64,000 nucleotides of DNA. It comes from Lautropia sp. (lineage in GTDB: Bacteria; Pseudomonadota; Gammaproteobacteria; Burkholderiales; Burkholderiaceae_E). Position numbers and translations under genes: made by a program. Location of the stretch: the NCBI GenBank assembly GCA_030530775.1, contig JAUMUG010000001.1, forward strand, positions 124,001 to 188,000, written 5' to 3'. Position 1 is the first letter of the stretch. Every line of letters begins with the position of its first letter. Of the stretch, positions 16,650 through 28,012 are shown in pieces. The notes beneath the pieces were generated by a model, which was given only the letters and a program-made list of their open reading frames with translations, was not told the DNA's origin and searched no databases.

Positions 16650-17918
16650 TCAATTCGGCTCGTAGCCTTTCAGGCCGAAGAAGATGATGTAGCAATAGCA
16701 GACGGCGCAGAGCAGGAAGGACGGCAACAGACCGTAGATGTCGGCCGCATAGCCTTGCAGTATCGGTACGATGGCACCGCCGACGATGGCGGTGGACAGA
16801 ATGCCGGAGCCGGCGCTGGTGAACTTGCCCAGTCCCCGGGTCGCCAGAGAGAAGATCGTCGGGAACATGATCGAATTGAAGAAGCCGATGGCCAGCAGGG
16901 CATACATGGCGGTATGACCGCCAGAAGTGACCGCCACCAGGATCAGCAGAACGTTGACTGCCGCATTGAACGCCAGGCAGCGGTTGGGCCGGAAGTAGTT
17001 GAGCAGCACACTACCCAGAAAGCGGCCGACCATGGCTCCGCCCCAATAGTAGGAGAGGTATTGGGCGGCAGTCTTGTGGGAGAGCGAGCCAACTTCCTCC
17101 AATGCCATCACGTTGACAAGCAGACTGCCGATGGCGACTTCGGCGCCCACATAGCAAAAGATACCGCCGGCACCGAGCAGCAGATGACGATACTGCCAGA
17201 CACTGGTCCGATGATCACCTTGTTCGGCCGAGGTCTGTGCGGCGATCCGTTCGGCGGCCGGGAGCTTGATCAGCGACACGATGATGGCCAGAAGAATCAG
17301 GATGCCGGCCAGGCCCAGATAGGGTAGTTGCACCAGTGAGGCTTGCTCATTCTGATAGGCCAGCCGTTCGGTTTCGCTGAGCGCGGCGAGTTGTTCCGGT
17401 GTGAGAAGGACCGCCCCCAGGATGAGAAAGGCGCCTAGCTGGGGCGCAATGGTGGTAGCCAGCGAATTGAAGGCTTGCACCAACGTCAGCGTACGCGCTT
17501 CTTTTCCAGGGGGGGCCAACAGGGTGACGTATGGGTTGCCGGAAACCTGCAGCAACGTGATACCGCTGGCCAGAATGAACAGTGCACCCAGGAAGACGGG
17601 ATAGGAGTGCGCGGAAGCCGCCGGATAGAACAGTACGCAACCCAGCGCGGCGATCAGAAATCCGCCGATCACTCCCTGCTTGTAACCAAGCTTGGCGATG
17701 AACTTACCAAAGGGAATCGAGGTGACGGCGTAAGCGGTAAAGAAGCAGAACTGAATCAATGTCGCCTGAAAGTAGTTGAGTTCGAACACCTCTTTCAGAT
17801 GCGGAACCAGGATGTCGTTCATGCAGGTAATGAAGCCCAGCATGAAGAAGAGGCTGCCCAGGACTGCCAATGCGCCGTTGTTGGAGGAGGGGTTCGGGGG
17901 TGCCGTCGGGGTTGGCAT
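16650..17918 (-). CDS. gluP: Glucose/galactose MFS transporter, GluP/FucP family (copy 2)
   Basis: The ATG at 17918 (MPTPTAPPNPSS) is preceded by GGAG nine bases upstream and gives 422 residues, matching copy 1; a longer start at 17981 lacks support. The same family segments are present: LGSLFFMLGFITCMNDILVPHLKEVF and QVSGNPYVTLLAPPGKEARTLTLVQ. About 12 membrane helices. It is probably a sugar-proton symporter with overlapping but not necessarily identical specificity to copy 1. It lies downstream of an element (18316-18383) that also precedes glk, suggesting co-regulation by a sugar-responsive regulator not encoded in this window. Confidence 0.92.
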   Translation of the reverse strand: MPTPTAPPNPSSNNGALAVLGSLFFMLGFITCMNDILVPHLKEVFELNYFQATLIQFCFFTAYAVTSIPFGKFIAKLGYKQGVIGGFLIAALGCVLFYPAASAHSYPVFLGALFILASGITLLQVSGNPYVTLLAPPGKEARTLTLVQAFNSLATTIAPQLGAFLILGAVLLTPEQLAALSETERLAYQNEQASLVQLPYLGLAGILILLAIIVSLIKLPAAERIAAQTSAEQGDHRTSVWQYRHLLLGAGGIFCYVGAEVAIGSLLVNVMALEEVGSLSHKTAAQYLSYYWGGAMVGRFLGSVLLNYFRPNRCLAFNAAVNVLLILVAVTSGGHTAMYALLAIGFFNSIMFPTIFSLATRGLGKFTSAGSGILSTAIVGGAIVPILQGYAADIYGLLPSFLLCAVCYCYIIFFGLKGYEPN

Positions 17919-18419
17919 GACAAGGTCTCCGCAAAGTGAAAGGTAAGTCTCGTGTGCGAGACGGCGTTCCAGCGCAACCAACCACGTGGCTCCGATCTCC
18001 GTGGAGGATCGGGCTGATGACGGCGACGGAGAACCAGGCGGTCACGGTTGGTACACTGGGATCGATGTCCCGTCGCACATCAGGCGGACACTATCCGGAA
18101 ACCGCTGGTGATCGAACGCAGGCATGGTGTGCCGTGACGGATGGATAGAAGCGGACGGAGCCTTGACGGGCTGCTCCCGTTTGCACGCTCGAGTCGGTGC
18201 AGAATTGCGATCGCTGGGACGATGGACCGCTGATCGAGAGGCGCCAGTCGAGGTGCGCCGGATGGGCTGCAATGGAAATGAAACAAAGGGTGCTGGCAAC
18301 TCTTCTTGCCAAGCGCCCTGGGACGATTATGGCGCAATGTAAAACCGACCCGGGATATTCCTCACTGTGCCCGGCGGGGCTTTGCACCCCGCTGCTGCGC
18401 TTCGCTGCGAAGTGAGCAA
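17919..18419. other. Intergenic region between hemE and gluP copy 2
   Basis: 500 bases with the gluP copy 2 upstream region. It contains the shared element B and, near the end of hemE, a short hairpin GCGGGG/CCCCGC (around 18374-18392) without a T-run. No gene seen. Confidence 0.55.
18316..18383 (-). promoter_or_regulatory. Upstream element B, shared by gluP copy 2 and glk
   Basis: Counterpart of 16167-16237. Exact blocks ATTATGGCGCAA, ATATTCC and CACTGTG are kept, whereas the DnaA-box-like part of copy A is not (CCCTGGGACG here). It is about 400 bases upstream of the transporter ATG. Confidence 0.55.
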
Positions 18420-19532
18420 TCAGCAGAAGGGCTGCTGACGAAGTTGGCGGCTGTACTGGTGAACGGTTTCGACCAGCTCCGACACATGCTCGGGCGGGGT
18501 GAACTGCGAAATACCGTGCCCCAGATTGAAGATATGCCCCCGACCGGTGTTGGCCGCACCATAGCTGTCCAGGGTGCGGATCACCTGTTCACGGACTGTC
18601 TCGGGCGAGGTGAGCAGCGCCATCGGGTCGAGATTGCCCTGCAGCACACAGTCCGGACCGACGATCTTCCGGGCCTTGGCCAGATTCACGGTCCAATCGA
18701 TCCCGACTGCCGAGGCGCCGATCGAGGCAATCGAATCCAGCCAAGGCCCTCCCCCTTTGGTGAAGACGATGGTTGGCACTGAAACCAGGTGCTTGTTGCC
18801 GTCTTCATCCACTTCTTCACGATAGGGGGTCAGCGCGGCCAGAATCCGCCGCATATAGTGCAGCGAAAAGACCTGATACAAATTGGCCGGGAGAATGCCA
18901 CCCCAGGTATCGAAGATCATGATGGCTTGAGCCCCTGCTTCGATCTGAGCATTCAAGTACGCGCTTGCCGATCGTGCGACGATTTCCAGCAGCCGGTGCA
19001 TCATGTCCGGGCGTTGGTACATCATCGAACGGATGGTCTGGAAGTCGGTTCCGCCTCTGCCTTCGACCATGTAGCAGGCCAGGGTCCAGGGGCTGCCGGA
19101 AAAACCGATCAGCGGTACACGGTCGGCGAGCGCGGAACGGATGGTGCGCACGGCATCCATCACATAGCCCAGTTCCTCGTGGGGATCCGGAATGAACAAT
19201 GACTTCAGGTCGCTTTCGTGACGGATCGTTTTCTCGAAACGGGGGCCTTCGCCTTGCTGGAAGCTCAGGCCGAGCCCCATGGCATCCGGGATGGTCAGGA
19301 TGTCCGAAAACAGAATGGCTGCATCGAGTGGAAAGCGTTCCAGCGGCTGCAGGGTCACTTCGCAGGCCAGCTCGGGCGTCTTGCAAAGCGACATGAAGTC
19401 ACCCGCCTTGGCGCGGGTGACGTTGTACTCGGGCAGGTAGCGCCCTGCCTGCCGCATCAACCAGACCGGCGTGTAATCGGTCAGTTGTCCACGAAGCGTA
19501 CGCAAAAAGACATCGTTCTTCAAGGCCGCCAT
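18420..19532 (-). CDS. hemE: Uroporphyrinogen decarboxylase
   Basis: 370 residues. [14 protein letters not shown] near the N-terminus contains the substrate-carboxylate-binding Arg residues, [15 protein letters not shown] carries the essential Asp, and [16 protein letters not shown] is a second HemE signature. It converts uroporphyrinogen III to coproporphyrinogen III in haem synthesis. The ATG lies five bases after the atpC stop, with no terminator between, so hemE is very likely the last gene of the ATP synthase operon and translationally coupled to atpC. This links haem supply with respiratory ATP synthesis. Confidence 0.96.
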   Translation of the reverse strand: MAALKNDVFLRTLRGQLTDYTPVWLMRQAGRYLPEYNVTRAKAGDFMSLCKTPELACEVTLQPLERFPLDAAILFSDILTIPDAMGLGLSFQQGEGPRFEKTIRHESDLKSLFIPDPHEELGYVMDAVRTIRSALADRVPLIGFSGSPWTLACYMVEGRGGTDFQTIRSMMYQRPDMMHRLLEIVARSASAYLNAQIEAGAQAIMIFDTWGGILPANLYQVFSLHYMRRILAALTPYREEVDEDGNKHLVSVPTIVFTKGGGPWLDSIASIGASAVGIDWTVNLAKARKIVGPDCVLQGNLDPMALLTSPETVREQVIRTLDSYGAANTGRGHIFNLGHGISQFTPPEHVSELVETVHQYSRQLRQQPFC

Positions 19533-19537
19533 ACCGT

Positions 19538-19948
19538 TCAGCGATAGCGACGGATGGTGTTCATCTGTGCGGTCAGCAGCGCAAACTCGGCCTGCGCCCG
19601 TGCCAGATCACGCTGATTCTTGGCCTGGTTGATGGCATCCTGCGCCTGGCGACGGGCCTCTTCGGCACGCGCTTCATCGAGGTCGGCGCCCCGAATGGCG
19701 GTGTCTGCCAGAACGGTGATGACATCCGGCTGGACCTCGAGAATGCCGCCGGCGACGAAGATCAGCTCATCCTTGGTCGCCTCCGGCTGCTTGATGCGGA
19801 CTGCGCCAGCCTTGATGCGCGTGATCAGCGGGGTGTGGCCTGAGTAGACGCCGAGTTCACCGGCCTCACCGGGCAGCACGACAAATTCGGCCTGACCGGA
19901 AAAGATCGATTCCTCGGCGCTGACCACCTCGACTTGAATCGTGTTCAT
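19538..19948 (-). CDS. atpC: ATP synthase F1 epsilon subunit
   Basis: 136 residues. The N-terminal beta-sandwich ([40 protein letters not shown]) and the C-terminal Ala/Arg-rich helical hairpin are those of F1 epsilon. It is part of the rotor stalk and inhibits ATP hydrolysis. Last atp gene, 75 bases after atpD and five bases before hemE. Confidence 0.96.
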   Translation of the reverse strand: MNTIQVEVVSAEESIFSGQAEFVVLPGEAGELGVYSGHTPLITRIKAGAVRIKQPEATKDELIFVAGGILEVQPDVITVLADTAIRGADLDEARAEEARRQAQDAINQAKNQRDLARAQAEFALLTAQMNTIRRYR

Positions 19949-20023
19949 GGCATTGGGTGTGGTAGCGGTTCGGACGGGATGGGCTGCTTGCCGGCAGGCC
20001 CATCCCAGCGCGTAGGTGATTGC

Positions 20024-21469
<1,446 letters not shown>

Positions 21470-21489
21470 TTATTCGGTTGAGGCGACGG

Positions 21490-22359
21490 TCAGACCGCGT
21501 CCGCTCCTCCGACGATCTCGGTGAGTTCCTGCGTGATGGCCGCTTGGCGCGCCTTGTTATACGATAGCGACAGCTCGTGAATGATCTTTTTGGCGTTGTC
21601 GGACGCCGCTTTCATCGCCACGACCCGGGCACTGTGTTCCGACGCAATACTCTCGGCCAGCGATTGATAGATCAGCGCTTCGATATAGCGTGTCATCAAC
21701 TCGTTCAGCACCGACTGGGGGTTGGGCTCATAGAGATAGTCCCAGGAATACTCCGGGCCCGCTGTGCCCAGTCTGTCGGCATGCAGTGGCAATAGCTGTT
21801 CGATCACCGGCTCCTGCGTCATGGTATTGACGAAGCGCGTATAGACGAGATAGATCACGTCGATCTCACCTTTCAGGAACGCATCGATCTGCACTTTGAT
21901 CACTGGCACCAACTTGTCGATGCGCGGCGTGTCGCCGACCTGGATCAGGTGTGAGACGATGCGGACGCCGATACGCGACATGAAGCTCATGCCCTTGGCA
22001 CCGATCGTGGTGGCTTCGAAATCGATACCTTCGGCTTCCAGCTCGTACATTTTCTGCGTCACGGTACGGAAGACATTGGTATTCAGACCGCCGCACAGAC
22101 CCTTGTCACTGCTGACCAGGATGATCCCGGCCTTTTTCACCTTGTCCCGCTTCTCCATGAAGGGGTGCACATATTCTGGATTGGCGGTCGACAGGTGCGC
22201 AGTGATGTTGCGGATTTTCTCCGCGTAGGGCCGGGCCTGCTTCATCCGGTCCTGTGCCTTGCGCATCTTCGATACCGAGACCATTTCCATGGCCTTTGTG
22301 ATCTTCTGCGTGTTCTTCACGCTCTTGATCTGGTTCCGGATCTCTTTGCTGCTTGCCAT
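21490..22359 (-). CDS. atpG: ATP synthase F1 gamma subunit
   Basis: 289 residues beginning [28 protein letters not shown], the near-invariant N-terminal gamma helix, and ending with the C-terminal helix ([25 protein letters not shown]). Central rotor shaft of F1. It lies between atpA and atpD with short gaps. Confidence 0.98.
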   Translation of the reverse strand: MASSKEIRNQIKSVKNTQKITKAMEMVSVSKMRKAQDRMKQARPYAEKIRNITAHLSTANPEYVHPFMEKRDKVKKAGIILVSSDKGLCGGLNTNVFRTVTQKMYELEAEGIDFEATTIGAKGMSFMSRIGVRIVSHLIQVGDTPRIDKLVPVIKVQIDAFLKGEIDVIYLVYTRFVNTMTQEPVIEQLLPLHADRLGTAGPEYSWDYLYEPNPQSVLNELMTRYIEALIYQSLAESIASEHSARVVAMKAASDNAKKIIHELSLSYNKARQAAITQELTEIVGGADAV

Positions 22360-22436
22360 ATTGGGGAAACTCGTTGGCGCACCGCTTCAAGCGGTGCGCA
22401 GTTCAGCGGAGAGGCTTCTCGGGGCGACTCGAAGGT

Positions 22437-23978
22437 TCAGAATGCACCGTTTTGCTTGAAGTCCTTGAGGACCTCGTGCATCTTGGCCTCCACGTCCTTG
22501 TCGAAAGCTTTGTCGCGTTCGAGTTGCTCCACGAACTCCGGGTACTTGGTCTTGACGAACTCGTGCATGGCACGGTCTGCAGCCAGCACTTTTTCGACCG
22601 GGATCTCCTCGTAGTATCCGTTGTCCGAAGCAAACAAAGTGAGCGCTTGCTCCCAAACCTGCAGCGGAGCGTACTGGGGCTGCTTCATCAGCTCGGTCAC
22701 CATTCGCCCGTGATCCAGCTGCTTGCGGGTCGTTTCTTCCAGGTCGGAGGCGAACTGGGCGAAGGCTGCCAATTCTCGATACTGGGCCAGTGCGATACGC
22801 GAACCGCCGGCCAGTTTCTTGATGATGCCGGTTTGAGCGGCACCACCCACCCGCGACACCGAAATACCGGGGTTCACGGCCGGGCGGATACCGGCGTTGA
22901 ACAGATCGCTTTCCAGGAAGATTTGGCCATCGGTAATCGAGATCACGTTGGTCGGCACGAAAGCAGACACGTCACCGGCCTGGGTTTCGATGATCGGCAG
23001 CGCGGTCAGTGAACCGGTCTTGCCCTTGACGGCGCCTTTGGTGAACTTTTCGACATATTCGGCGTTGACACGAGCAGCACGCTCCAGCAGACGGGAGTGC
23101 AGGTAGAACACATCTCCCGGATAGGCTTCACGGCCCGGCGGACGGCGCAGCAGCAGTGACACTTGACGATAGGCCCAGGCCTGCTTGGTCAGATCGTCAT
23201 AGATGATCAGGGCATCCTGACCGCGGTCACGGAAATATTCACCCATCGTGCAGCCGGCATAGGGTGCCAGATACTGCATGGCGGCGGACTCCGATGCGCT
23301 GGCAGCCACGACGATGGTGTATTCCATCGCGCCGAACTCTTCGAGCTTGCGTACTACGTTGGCGATGGTCGATGCTTTCTGACCGATGGCCACGTAGATA
23401 CAGATCAGATCCTTGCCTTTTTGGTTGATGATCGTATCGACCGCCACGGCCGTCTTGCCGGTCTGGCGGTCGCCGATGATCAGTTCGCGCTGGCCACGAC
23501 CAATGGGTACCATCGCGTCGATCGATTTGATACCGGTCTGCACCGGTTGCGACACGGATTGACGTGCGATCACACCAGGCGCGACTTTCTCGATCACATC
23601 GGTTTCCTTGGCGTCGATCGGGCCCTTGCCATCGATCGGCTGACCCAGCGCGTTGACGACGCGACCGATCAGTTCGGGGCCGACGGGCACGTCCATGATG
23701 CGACCGGTGGTCTTGACGATGTCACCTTCGGAAATGCTCTCGTACTGGCCGAGGATGACGGCTCCGACCGAGTCACGCTCCAGATTGAGTGCCAGGCCGA
23801 AAACCTTGCCTGGGAACTCGATCATTTCTCCCTGCATCACGTTCGACAGACCGTGAATCCGGCAGATGCCGTCAGTGACGGAAATGACGGTGCCCTGGTT
23901 GCGGGAGTCCGCAGAGACCTCGAGGTCCTTGATCTTGCTTTTGAGCAGTTCGCTGATTTCAGCGGGGTTGAGCTGCAT
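22437..23978 (-). CDS. atpA: ATP synthase F1 alpha subunit
   Basis: 513 residues. Starts [16 protein letters not shown], contains Walker A GDRQTGKT and the alpha signature [17 protein letters not shown]. Non-catalytic nucleotide-binding subunit of the F1 hexamer. Standard length. Twelve bases separate it from atpH. Confidence 0.98.
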   Translation of the reverse strand: MQLNPAEISELLKSKIKDLEVSADSRNQGTVISVTDGICRIHGLSNVMQGEMIEFPGKVFGLALNLERDSVGAVILGQYESISEGDIVKTTGRIMDVPVGPELIGRVVNALGQPIDGKGPIDAKETDVIEKVAPGVIARQSVSQPVQTGIKSIDAMVPIGRGQRELIIGDRQTGKTAVAVDTIINQKGKDLICIYVAIGQKASTIANVVRKLEEFGAMEYTIVVAASASESAAMQYLAPYAGCTMGEYFRDRGQDALIIYDDLTKQAWAYRQVSLLLRRPPGREAYPGDVFYLHSRLLERAARVNAEYVEKFTKGAVKGKTGSLTALPIIETQAGDVSAFVPTNVISITDGQIFLESDLFNAGIRPAVNPGISVSRVGGAAQTGIIKKLAGGSRIALAQYRELAAFAQFASDLEETTRKQLDHGRMVTELMKQPQYAPLQVWEQALTLFASDNGYYEEIPVEKVLAADRAMHEFVKTKYPEFVEQLERDKAFDKDVEAKMHEVLKDFKQNGAF

Positions 23979-23990
23979 GAAGAAAACTCC

Positions 23991-24524
23991 TTATTTCGTC
24001 AGGGTCGTGGCCAGCTGTGTCAGCTTGCCACGCACGGATGCGTCAATGACCTCGTCGCCGATCTGGATGGAGACACCGCCGATCAGCTCGGGGTTCACGG
24101 TGGTGGATGCCTTGATACCCTTGCCATACCGGGACTTCAGGATGGCGACGATCTCTGCAACCTGCTTGGCGGTCAGAGGGAAGGCCGAGTCGATGCGGAC
24201 CTCAAGAACATCGTCGTGCTTGTTGCGGCTTTCTTCAAACAGGGCGCTGATATCGGGAAGGAAGGCCAAACGGCCATTCTCCGCCAACACCTTGACGAAG
24301 TTGCGCTGTTGAGGACCCAGCTGGCCGGCGGCCTCGGAAACGATGGCGGCAGCACGGGAATGGTCGATATTCGGATTGTCCAGAAGATCTTTGGCGGCAT
24401 CGGCCTGCATCACCTTGGTCAGACGCGACAGGGCGTCGGACCATTGGGGCAATGAAGCGGTTTCTGCCGCGAGCTTGAATGCCGCCTCTGCATAGGGACG
24501 GGCGATGGTCAGTGCTTCCGCCAT
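23991..24524 (-). CDS. atpH: ATP synthase F1 delta subunit
   Basis: 177 residues. N-terminal helical domain (ARPYAEAAFKLAAE) and C-terminal segment (NPELIGGVSIQIGDEVIDASVRGKL) are characteristic of delta/OSCP, which joins F1 to the b-subunit stator. Position between atpF and atpA is canonical. Confidence 0.97.
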   Translation of the reverse strand: MAEALTIARPYAEAAFKLAAETASLPQWSDALSRLTKVMQADAAKDLLDNPNIDHSRAAAIVSEAAGQLGPQQRNFVKVLAENGRLAFLPDISALFEESRNKHDDVLEVRIDSAFPLTAKQVAEIVAILKSRYGKGIKASTTVNPELIGGVSIQIGDEVIDASVRGKLTQLATTLTK

Positions 24525-24535
24525 GGTCGTTGGGC

Positions 24536-25009
24536 TTAGCGCAGCTCGTTTTTCAGGTTGGACAACAGATCGGCATGCTTCTTGACATCGATCTCACGCT
24601 TGAGGATGCGCTCGGCGCCGCTGACGGCAAGCTGGGCGACTTGGTCGCGCAGTTGGTCACGGGCGCGCTCGGCTGCCAGACTGGCTTCCTCGGCTGCAGA
24701 TTTCTGGGCAGCGCTGATGATCCGTGCCGCTTCTGCACGGGCCTGCTCGATCAGCTCGGCAGCCTGCTTGTCGGCGCCTGCACGAACTTCCATGGCATTG
24801 GCACGGGCCTGTCGAAGTTCTTGCTCGACGCGTTTTTCGGCTGCCTGCAGATCACTTTTGGCTTGATCGGCCGCGGCGAGACCAGCGGCAATTTTTTTGC
24901 TGCGTTCATCCAGCGCGGCCGTGATCGGTGGCCATACGAACCTGGCGGTGAACCACCAGAGTGCTGCGAAGATGAGGCATTGAACGATGATCGTGGCGTT
25001 GATGTACAC
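24536..25009 (-). CDS. atpF: ATP synthase Fo b subunit
   Basis: 157 residues. One N-terminal membrane helix ([24 protein letters not shown]) followed by a long charged Ala/Glu/Arg helix, the peripheral stalk. It begins 97 bases after the atpE stop, an unusually structured gap containing two hairpins. Confidence 0.97.
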   Translation of the reverse strand: MYINATIIVQCLIFAALWWFTARFVWPPITAALDERSKKIAAGLAAADQAKSDLQAAEKRVEQELRQARANAMEVRAGADKQAAELIEQARAEAARIISAAQKSAAEEASLAAERARDQLRDQVAQLAVSGAERILKREIDVKKHADLLSNLKNELR

Positions 25010-25021
25010 GCGACTTGCTCC

Positions 25022-25060
25022 GTATCAAACTTGATACACGAGGCGACCCGGTGGTCGCCT
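25022..25060 (-). promoter_or_regulatory. Two adjacent hairpins between atpE and atpF
   Basis: GTATCAA-AC-TTGATAC (25022-25037) and AGGCGACC-CGGT-GGTCGCCT (25041-25060) are both perfect inverted repeats in the 97-base gap after atpE. There is no T-run, so they are not a standard terminator. They could protect the 3' end of an atpE-containing transcript, helping the c subunit outnumber b. Confidence 0.6.
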
Positions 25061-25106
25061 CACGGGCAACCACCGTCTGCCTCTCTCTATCTACCGTTCT
25101 GACGGA

Positions 25107-25448
<342 letters not shown>

Positions 25449-25478
25449 TCACCATTCGCACCGCACGGACATTCACAC

Positions 25479-26336
25479 TCAGTGAGCGTCATGCGCCTGA
25501 CCAAGGTAGATCAGAGTCAGCATCATGAAGATGAAGCCCTGAAGCACGATGATCAGAATGTGGAATATGGCCCAGACCAAACCAAGCGAAAAATGCAATG
25601 CGCTGCCCCAGAGGGTGGCTGTGGCACCCAGCAGGGCCAGCAGCATGAACACCATTTCGCCCGCGAACATGTTACCGAACAACCGCATACCGAGCGACAC
25701 GGTCTTGGCAGCGTACTCGACCAGCTGCATGAAAAGGTTGGCAATCCAGAGCAGGGGCTTGAACACGAGGCCGACACCCGAGTTGCCGCCGGTGCCGAAG
25801 GGGGCTGCGATCAGTTCATGGAAGAAGTGGCCTTTCTTCTGTTTGATGCCGTAGTAGAGCGATGCCAACAGTACGACGACCGACATCGCCAGCGTGGCAT
25901 TGAGGTCTGCGGTGGGCAGAATACGCTGGTAATCGGAGATGCCAACGTAGGAAATCAGGGCAGGGAACAGATCGACCGGAATCAGGTCGAGCGTGTTCAT
26001 GAAGACGATCCAAACAAAGGCGGTGAGCGCCAGAGGGGCGATGTAACGGACATCCCCGTGGACGATGCTGCGGGCCTGTTCGCTGACGAACTCGACCAGG
26101 TATTCGATGGCACCGGTGAATCGATCGGGCACGCCGGCGTGCACCTTGCGGGCAGCCATCCACATCAGGCCGCAGACCAGAACACCCATCAGGATAGACC
26201 AGAAGATGGTGTCGTAGTTGATGATGGAGAAGTCGACGATGGCCTTTTGGGGGTGGCCGGAGGAGTTGGCGTGACCGAGGTGGTGAATGATGTATTCGCC
26301 CGCGTTTTCGGGACCGTGTGAGCCTGCTGTCGCCAT
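25479..26336 (-). CDS. atpB: ATP synthase Fo a subunit
   Basis: 285 residues, multi-span membrane protein. The segment with the essential Arg (AAKTVSLGMRLFGNMFAGEMV) and the following helices identify subunit a, forming the proton half-channels with the c-ring. The N-terminus (about 35 polar residues, GPENAGEYIIHHLGHAN) faces the periplasm. Confidence 0.97.
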   Translation of the reverse strand: MATAGSHGPENAGEYIIHHLGHANSSGHPQKAIVDFSIINYDTIFWSILMGVLVCGLMWMAARKVHAGVPDRFTGAIEYLVEFVSEQARSIVHGDVRYIAPLALTAFVWIVFMNTLDLIPVDLFPALISYVGISDYQRILPTADLNATLAMSVVVLLASLYYGIKQKKGHFFHELIAAPFGTGGNSGVGLVFKPLLWIANLFMQLVEYAAKTVSLGMRLFGNMFAGEMVFMLLALLGATATLWGSALHFSLGLVWAIFHILIIVLQGFIFMMLTLIYLGQAHDAH

Positions 26337-26757
26337 CTTGGTGTCTGCTACGATAGTTGATTATGAGTGGGCCGGGGCTCCTGGCTGCCAGTCTCCTCGC
26401 CCATGTTGAACCAGCGATGTCGCTGAAAAAAGCAAGCAGCCAAGGCGCCTGCAGCGCCACGACCATGCCCAGCAACAGTGCCTCCCAACGCGTCGGCGGC
26501 GCCCATTTGACGATAGCCATCAGGATGAGCAATGTCAAGGCGACCTTGATGGCTTCTCCGAGAAAGAAGGCGAGCACGAAACTGCGCGCAGGCTGTCCTT
26601 TCGTGGCACGGAGGCGCCATGCAAAGAACGCATTGGGAATGATGCAGGCAACGCCACCGAGCAAGATGTCCCGCAGGCCGGCAAGGCTCCAGAATACCAT
26701 GCCCAATGCCGCCATCACGACGACCAGCACGATCTGCAGACTCAGGGCTTTCAGCAT
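25816..26757 (-). CDS. atpI: ATP synthase assembly protein AtpI, frame runs on into atpB
   Basis: The first 125 residues or so (MLKALSLQIVLVVVMAALGMVFW..., with GGVACIIPNAFFAWRL and FFLGEAIKVALTLLILMAIVKWAPP) are a good AtpI: four membrane helices, and the gene sits directly upstream of atpB. AtpI helps assemble the c-ring. The frame has no stop before atpB and continues 521 bases inside it, giving an Arg/His/Pro-rich tail that is merely atpB in another frame. A stop (TAA, 26361-26363) exists in a neighbouring frame exactly where AtpI should end. So either a small frameshift (real or a sequencing error) has occurred or the protein is truly elongated. The believable domain is about 26360-26757. 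Confidence 0.6.
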   Translation of the reverse strand: MLKALSLQIVLVVVMAALGMVFWSLAGLRDILLGGVACIIPNAFFAWRLRATKGQPARSFVLAFFLGEAIKVALTLLILMAIVKWAPPTRWEALLLGMVVALQAPWLLAFFSDIAGSTWARRLAARSPGPLIINYRSRHQDGDSRLTRSRKRGRIHHSPPRSRQLLRPPPKGHRRLLHHQLRHHLLVYPDGCSGLRPDVDGCPQGARRRARSIHRCHRIPGRVRQRTGPQHRPRGCPLHRPSGAHRLCLDRLHEHARPDSGRSVPCPDFLRWHLRLPAYSAHRRPQCHAGDVGRRTVGIALLRHQTEERPLLP

Positions 26758-27047
26758 GATGTGTGGCTATGTCTTGTACGGAGGCTTCCGGCAATACGCG
26801 TCGCTACGACGCTTCGAGATCATGCCCGCGTGAGCCCTGTCGCCAATGGCGCGAAGGATGTCGACCCTTGCCGAAAGAACTGCTGTTGCGGTGGTTGTCG
26901 CTGCATTCATCAAGGCTATGGCAAGTATAAGGGCTTGCTTTGGTCTTGGTCAAAATGACGCCATGCCCGACTCCGGAAGCCCATCGGTTGGCACAGCAAG
27001 TCATTTCGTCCCGTCATCATGAATTCAATTGGAATTTCCAGGTCGGT

Positions 27048-28001
27048 TCAGTGTTCGGCATTTTCACTGACCGCGCTGCTGAGCCGAAGTCGTTCCAGTA
27101 GCCCGGCGAAAGCATCATTGCTGGAAAAGTGGATGACCAACTTTCCTTTGCCGCCTGCCTTGCTGATGATCTCGACGGTGGTATTCAGATGATCGGCGAT
27201 GCGCTCTCGAAGGCGGTCCACATCCCGATCGGCCACAGTGGCGGCCTGTTTCTTCTGAGCCGGAGCAGATCTGTCCTGGTTATCCTCGACCTTCTGGGCA
27301 ACCACGCGTTCGGTTTCGCGTACCGAGAGACGGCGTTGCACGACCATATGTGCGGTCAGGATCTGTTCGGCGCGGTCGAGAGGCAGCAGAGCGCGCGCGT
27401 GACCCATTTCGATGTCACCGGCCAACAACATGGTTTGAACGGTATCGGCCAGATTCAGCAGGCGAAGCAGATTCGAGGTGGCGCTGCGTGAGCGACCGAT
27501 TGCTTGGGCTGCCTGCTCGTGGGTGTAGCCGAATTCGTCGATCAGGCGTTGGATGGCACTTGCCTCTTCGAGCGGATTCAGATCTTCGCGTTGAATGTTT
27601 TCGATCAGCGCCAAGGCCAGGGCGTTCTCGTCGCTGACTTCCTTGACGATGACCGGAACGTTGGCGAGTTGGGCAAGGGCGGCCGCGCGAAAGCGGCGTT
27701 CACCGGCAATGATTTCGTAGCGTCCGTTGTCGATGGGGCGAACCACCAGCGGCTGCAACAGGCCGTGTTCAGCGATCGAGTCGGCTAGTTCTTGAAGCGC
27801 CGACTCGTCCATTTTTGTCCGCGGCTGATAGCGTCCGGCCTGCAGCAGATTGATGGGCAGCTCTCGAATGCCTTCTTCCACATTGACTTCTGTGTGCGTG
27901 GGGGAGCTTGGGGCGGGGGAGGGGGTGTCGAGCATGGGCTCTTCACCGCCCAGCAGGGAATCGAGTCCGCGACCAAGTCCACCTTTATGTTTTTTGCTCA
28001 T
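27048..28001 (-). CDS. parB: Chromosome partition protein ParB
   Basis: 317 residues. GERRFRAAALAQL (the CTP-binding GxxRxxA region), NPLEEASAIQRLIDEFGYTHEQAAQAIGRSRSATSNLLRLL (ParB box and helix-turn-helix), and a C-terminal dimerisation domain starting about 255. ParB loads on parS DNA and slides as a CTP-dependent clamp, recruiting SMC and the ParA ATPase. Seven matching parS sites lie 4-11 kb away in the gene desert at 31.7-40.7 kb. Eleven bases separate it from parA. Confidence 0.97.
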   Translation of the reverse strand: MSKKHKGGLGRGLDSLLGGEEPMLDTPSPAPSSPTHTEVNVEEGIRELPINLLQAGRYQPRTKMDESALQELADSIAEHGLLQPLVVRPIDNGRYEIIAGERRFRAAALAQLANVPVIVKEVSDENALALALIENIQREDLNPLEEASAIQRLIDEFGYTHEQAAQAIGRSRSATSNLLRLLNLADTVQTMLLAGDIEMGHARALLPLDRAEQILTAHMVVQRRLSVRETERVVAQKVEDNQDRSAPAQKKQAATVADRDVDRLRERIADHLNTTVEIISKAGGKGKLVIHFSSNDAFAGLLERLRLSSAVSENAEH

Positions 28002-28012
28002 TCTCAGCGTTC

